NCBI GenBank assembly: GCA_017991025.1 | Contig: JAGNMT010000240.1 | Coordinates: 1-5,951 of the forward strand | DNA: 5,951 bases | Source of the DNA: Verrucomicrobiales bacterium | GTDB lineage: Bacteria > Verrucomicrobiota > Verrucomicrobiia > Verrucomicrobiales > DEV007 | Reading direction: 5' to 3' | Shown: piece by piece, positions 5,139 through 5,951 of the stretch | Layout of the letters: the number at the start of each line of letters is the position of its first letter | Position numbering within the stretch: position 1 is the stretch's first letter | The notes under the pieces: generated by a model | The model's database searches: none | Seen by the model: the letters and a program-made list of their open reading frames with translations, nothing else | Told to the model about the DNA's origin: nothing | Made by a program: the position numbers and the translations under genes

Positions 5139-5951
5139 TCATGGCATTTGATTGATCCTTTTCTCCAGTTCCATCAGGATGTCCATGATAACGGAAAAGG
5201 AGAGCGGCTCACCTATAAACATTTCGCGCATTTCCTTGTAATCGCGTTCCAGTTCGGACATTCGTTCCTGTGTTGGCAGGAGGCGGAACGTTCCCGGTCG
5301 CGCCAGATCATACCGGGCCCAGGCCCGGGCAAAAAAGCGGGTCTTCCAGTCCACGACACGTTGCCGGAGCTGTGAATCTTCCAGCGCCTTTCCGGCGAGG
5401 CCGGTATGAAAAAGCGACGCCAGATCCGAGTAGTGGCGGGAATAACGCACGGGCATCGCCGAGCCGGGATCACGATGGTGCTCTGAATGGAGGATAGTGG
5501 CCTTTTCCCAAAATGTCCGTTCGATCTCCAGCGCCACGACTTCGCATCCCATTTCCCGCATCTCCGCAGTCAGGGAGTCCGCAACCCAGGGCCGCACGCG
5601 GTGGACGCCGGTCGGCTGCTGGTCCGTCAAGGATCCGAACTCCAGCTTCACCACCCTGCGGATGTAAGGCAGCCCTTCGCCATGCTCGCAGGGGTAGTGA
5701 AAGTTCAACACCGGAGAATGGTTCGCGTCATCCGCCACCTGCTCCAGCCACGGACGATCACCGCCGCGCCGCCCCAGTGCGGGATTCGCGGGGACAGGCC
5801 CCCTGGAGTTGGCCCCCTGGAGTTGGCCCCCTGGAGTTCCAGTCCGAATCCGATTTTCCGAAAATTCCGCATCGTAGGGCGAGGCGTCTTTGTTGAGAAG
5901 CGAGGGATTCTTGTGGTTCGTGAGCGCAATCGCGCTCAGCGGGACGGTTCG
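5139..5951 (-). CDS. AbiEii/AbiGii-type nucleotidyltransferase toxin, 5' end not in window
   Basis: A minus-strand frame of 270 visible codons, ending at the TGA complementary to 5139-5141 and open to the right window edge. The last 199 residues, counted from an in-frame GTG at 5736-5738, match the C-terminal half of AbiEii/AbiGii toxins: NFHYP, VVKLEFGSL (29-37), LEIERTFWEKATILHSEHHR (70-89), RYSRHYSDLASL (98-109) and the terminal DYKEMREMFIGEPLSF block. Members of this family are nucleotidyltransferases that block growth and are countered by an AbiEi-type antitoxin, often in abortive-infection or type IV toxin-antitoxin operons. The catalytic GGT/DID-type motif expected in the N-terminal half is not visible, and any antitoxin would lie to the right. 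The 71 codons upstream of the GTG have coding-like composition (KNPSLLNKDASPYDAEFSEN) but do not resemble the family, and they include a 14-bp triplet repeat. The gene may therefore be truncated, fused or frameshifted. The GTG at 5738 is the only start in the visible frame. Confidence 0.72.
   Translation of the reverse strand, partial: RTVPLSAIALTNHKNPSLLNKDASPYDAEFSENRIRTGTPGGQLQGANSRGPVPANPALGRRGGDRPWLEQVADDANHSPVLNFHYPCEHGEGLPYIRRVVKLEFGSLTDQQPTGVHRVRPWVADSLTAEMREMGCEVVALEIERTFWEKATILHSEHHRDPGSAMPVRYSRHYSDLASLFHTGLAGKALEDSQLRQRVVDWKTRFFARAWARYDLARPGTFRLLPTQERMSELERDYKEMREMFIGEPLSFSVIMDILMELEKRINQMP
5797..5838. repeat. Three perfect 14-bp tandem repeats in the toxin frame
   Basis: GGCCCCCTGGAGTT is repeated exactly three times (5797-5810, 5811-5824, 5825-5838). 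It lies in the open frame of the minus-strand toxin gene. Because 14 is not a multiple of three, gain or loss of a single unit would shift the frame. The array is directly abutted by GGGGACAGG (5790-5798), which echoes the GGGACA motifs at the left end of the window. Confidence 0.95.

Noticed and set aside
5312..5337. GC-rich hairpin followed by a run of six A bases, resembling a terminator
   Set aside because: It lies inside the conserved toxin coding sequence (codons for RFFARAWARYDL), and the A run is on the wrong side for a minus-strand terminator.
5513..5896. A 127-codon plus-strand open frame opposite the toxin gene
   Set aside because: The product is Arg/Pro/Ser-rich low-complexity sequence, as expected from reading a GC-rich gene backwards. 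The minus-strand frame has clear AbiEii-family motifs.

Overview
The window looks like a chromosomal segment of a GC-rich member of the PVC superphylum, most likely Verrucomicrobiota. This is an inference. It rests on the style of the main gene (an N-terminal Ser/Thr kinase, one membrane segment and C-terminal FGE/sulfatase-modifying-factor-like repeats), on codon use rich in G and C at third positions, and on the many short GC-rich palindromes scattered through it. No rRNA, tRNA or CRISPR array is visible.

Left edge (1-694): a minus-strand remnant of an unidentified gene lies next to a perfect 88-bp tandem duplication. A small minus-strand ribbon-helix-helix antitoxin of the BrnA/CopG type (277-534) follows, with a strong Shine-Dalgarno but no toxin gene beside it. 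Short TGTCCC / GGGACA motifs sit on both sides of this antitoxin, mostly in inverted orientation. The region reads as decayed, recombined DNA carrying an orphan antitoxin.

Centre (695-4963): one large plus-strand gene of 1422 codons. It encodes an apparently active Hanks-type kinase (about residues 26-290), a transmembrane helix (about 324-344), a Pro/Ala-rich linker with two helical segments (345-640), and three consecutive FGE-like domains (641-880, 911-1151, 1183-1421). The predicted layout is a cytoplasmic kinase with an extracytoplasmic sensor array. The linker contains several perfect DNA palindromes, including a 74-bp segment with 9-bp terminal inverted repeats, as though small repeats had been absorbed into the reading frame. 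The three FGE-like domains share a conserved core but differ almost completely between the RGGSW-like and GFR motifs. That is the position that diversity-generating retroelements vary in related proteins, although no template repeat or reverse transcriptase lies in this window.

Right edge (4964-5951): a 175-bp convergent intergenic region holds a hairpin and a 13-bp direct repeat. A minus-strand AbiEii/AbiGii-type nucleotidyltransferase toxin gene follows, with its C-terminal half intact and its frame open to the window edge. Its upstream part carries three perfect 14-bp tandem repeats and does not look like the family, so the gene may be 5'-truncated, fused or phase-variable. The kinase gene is therefore flanked on both sides by toxin-antitoxin-type genes, which marks the area as accessory and recombination-prone.
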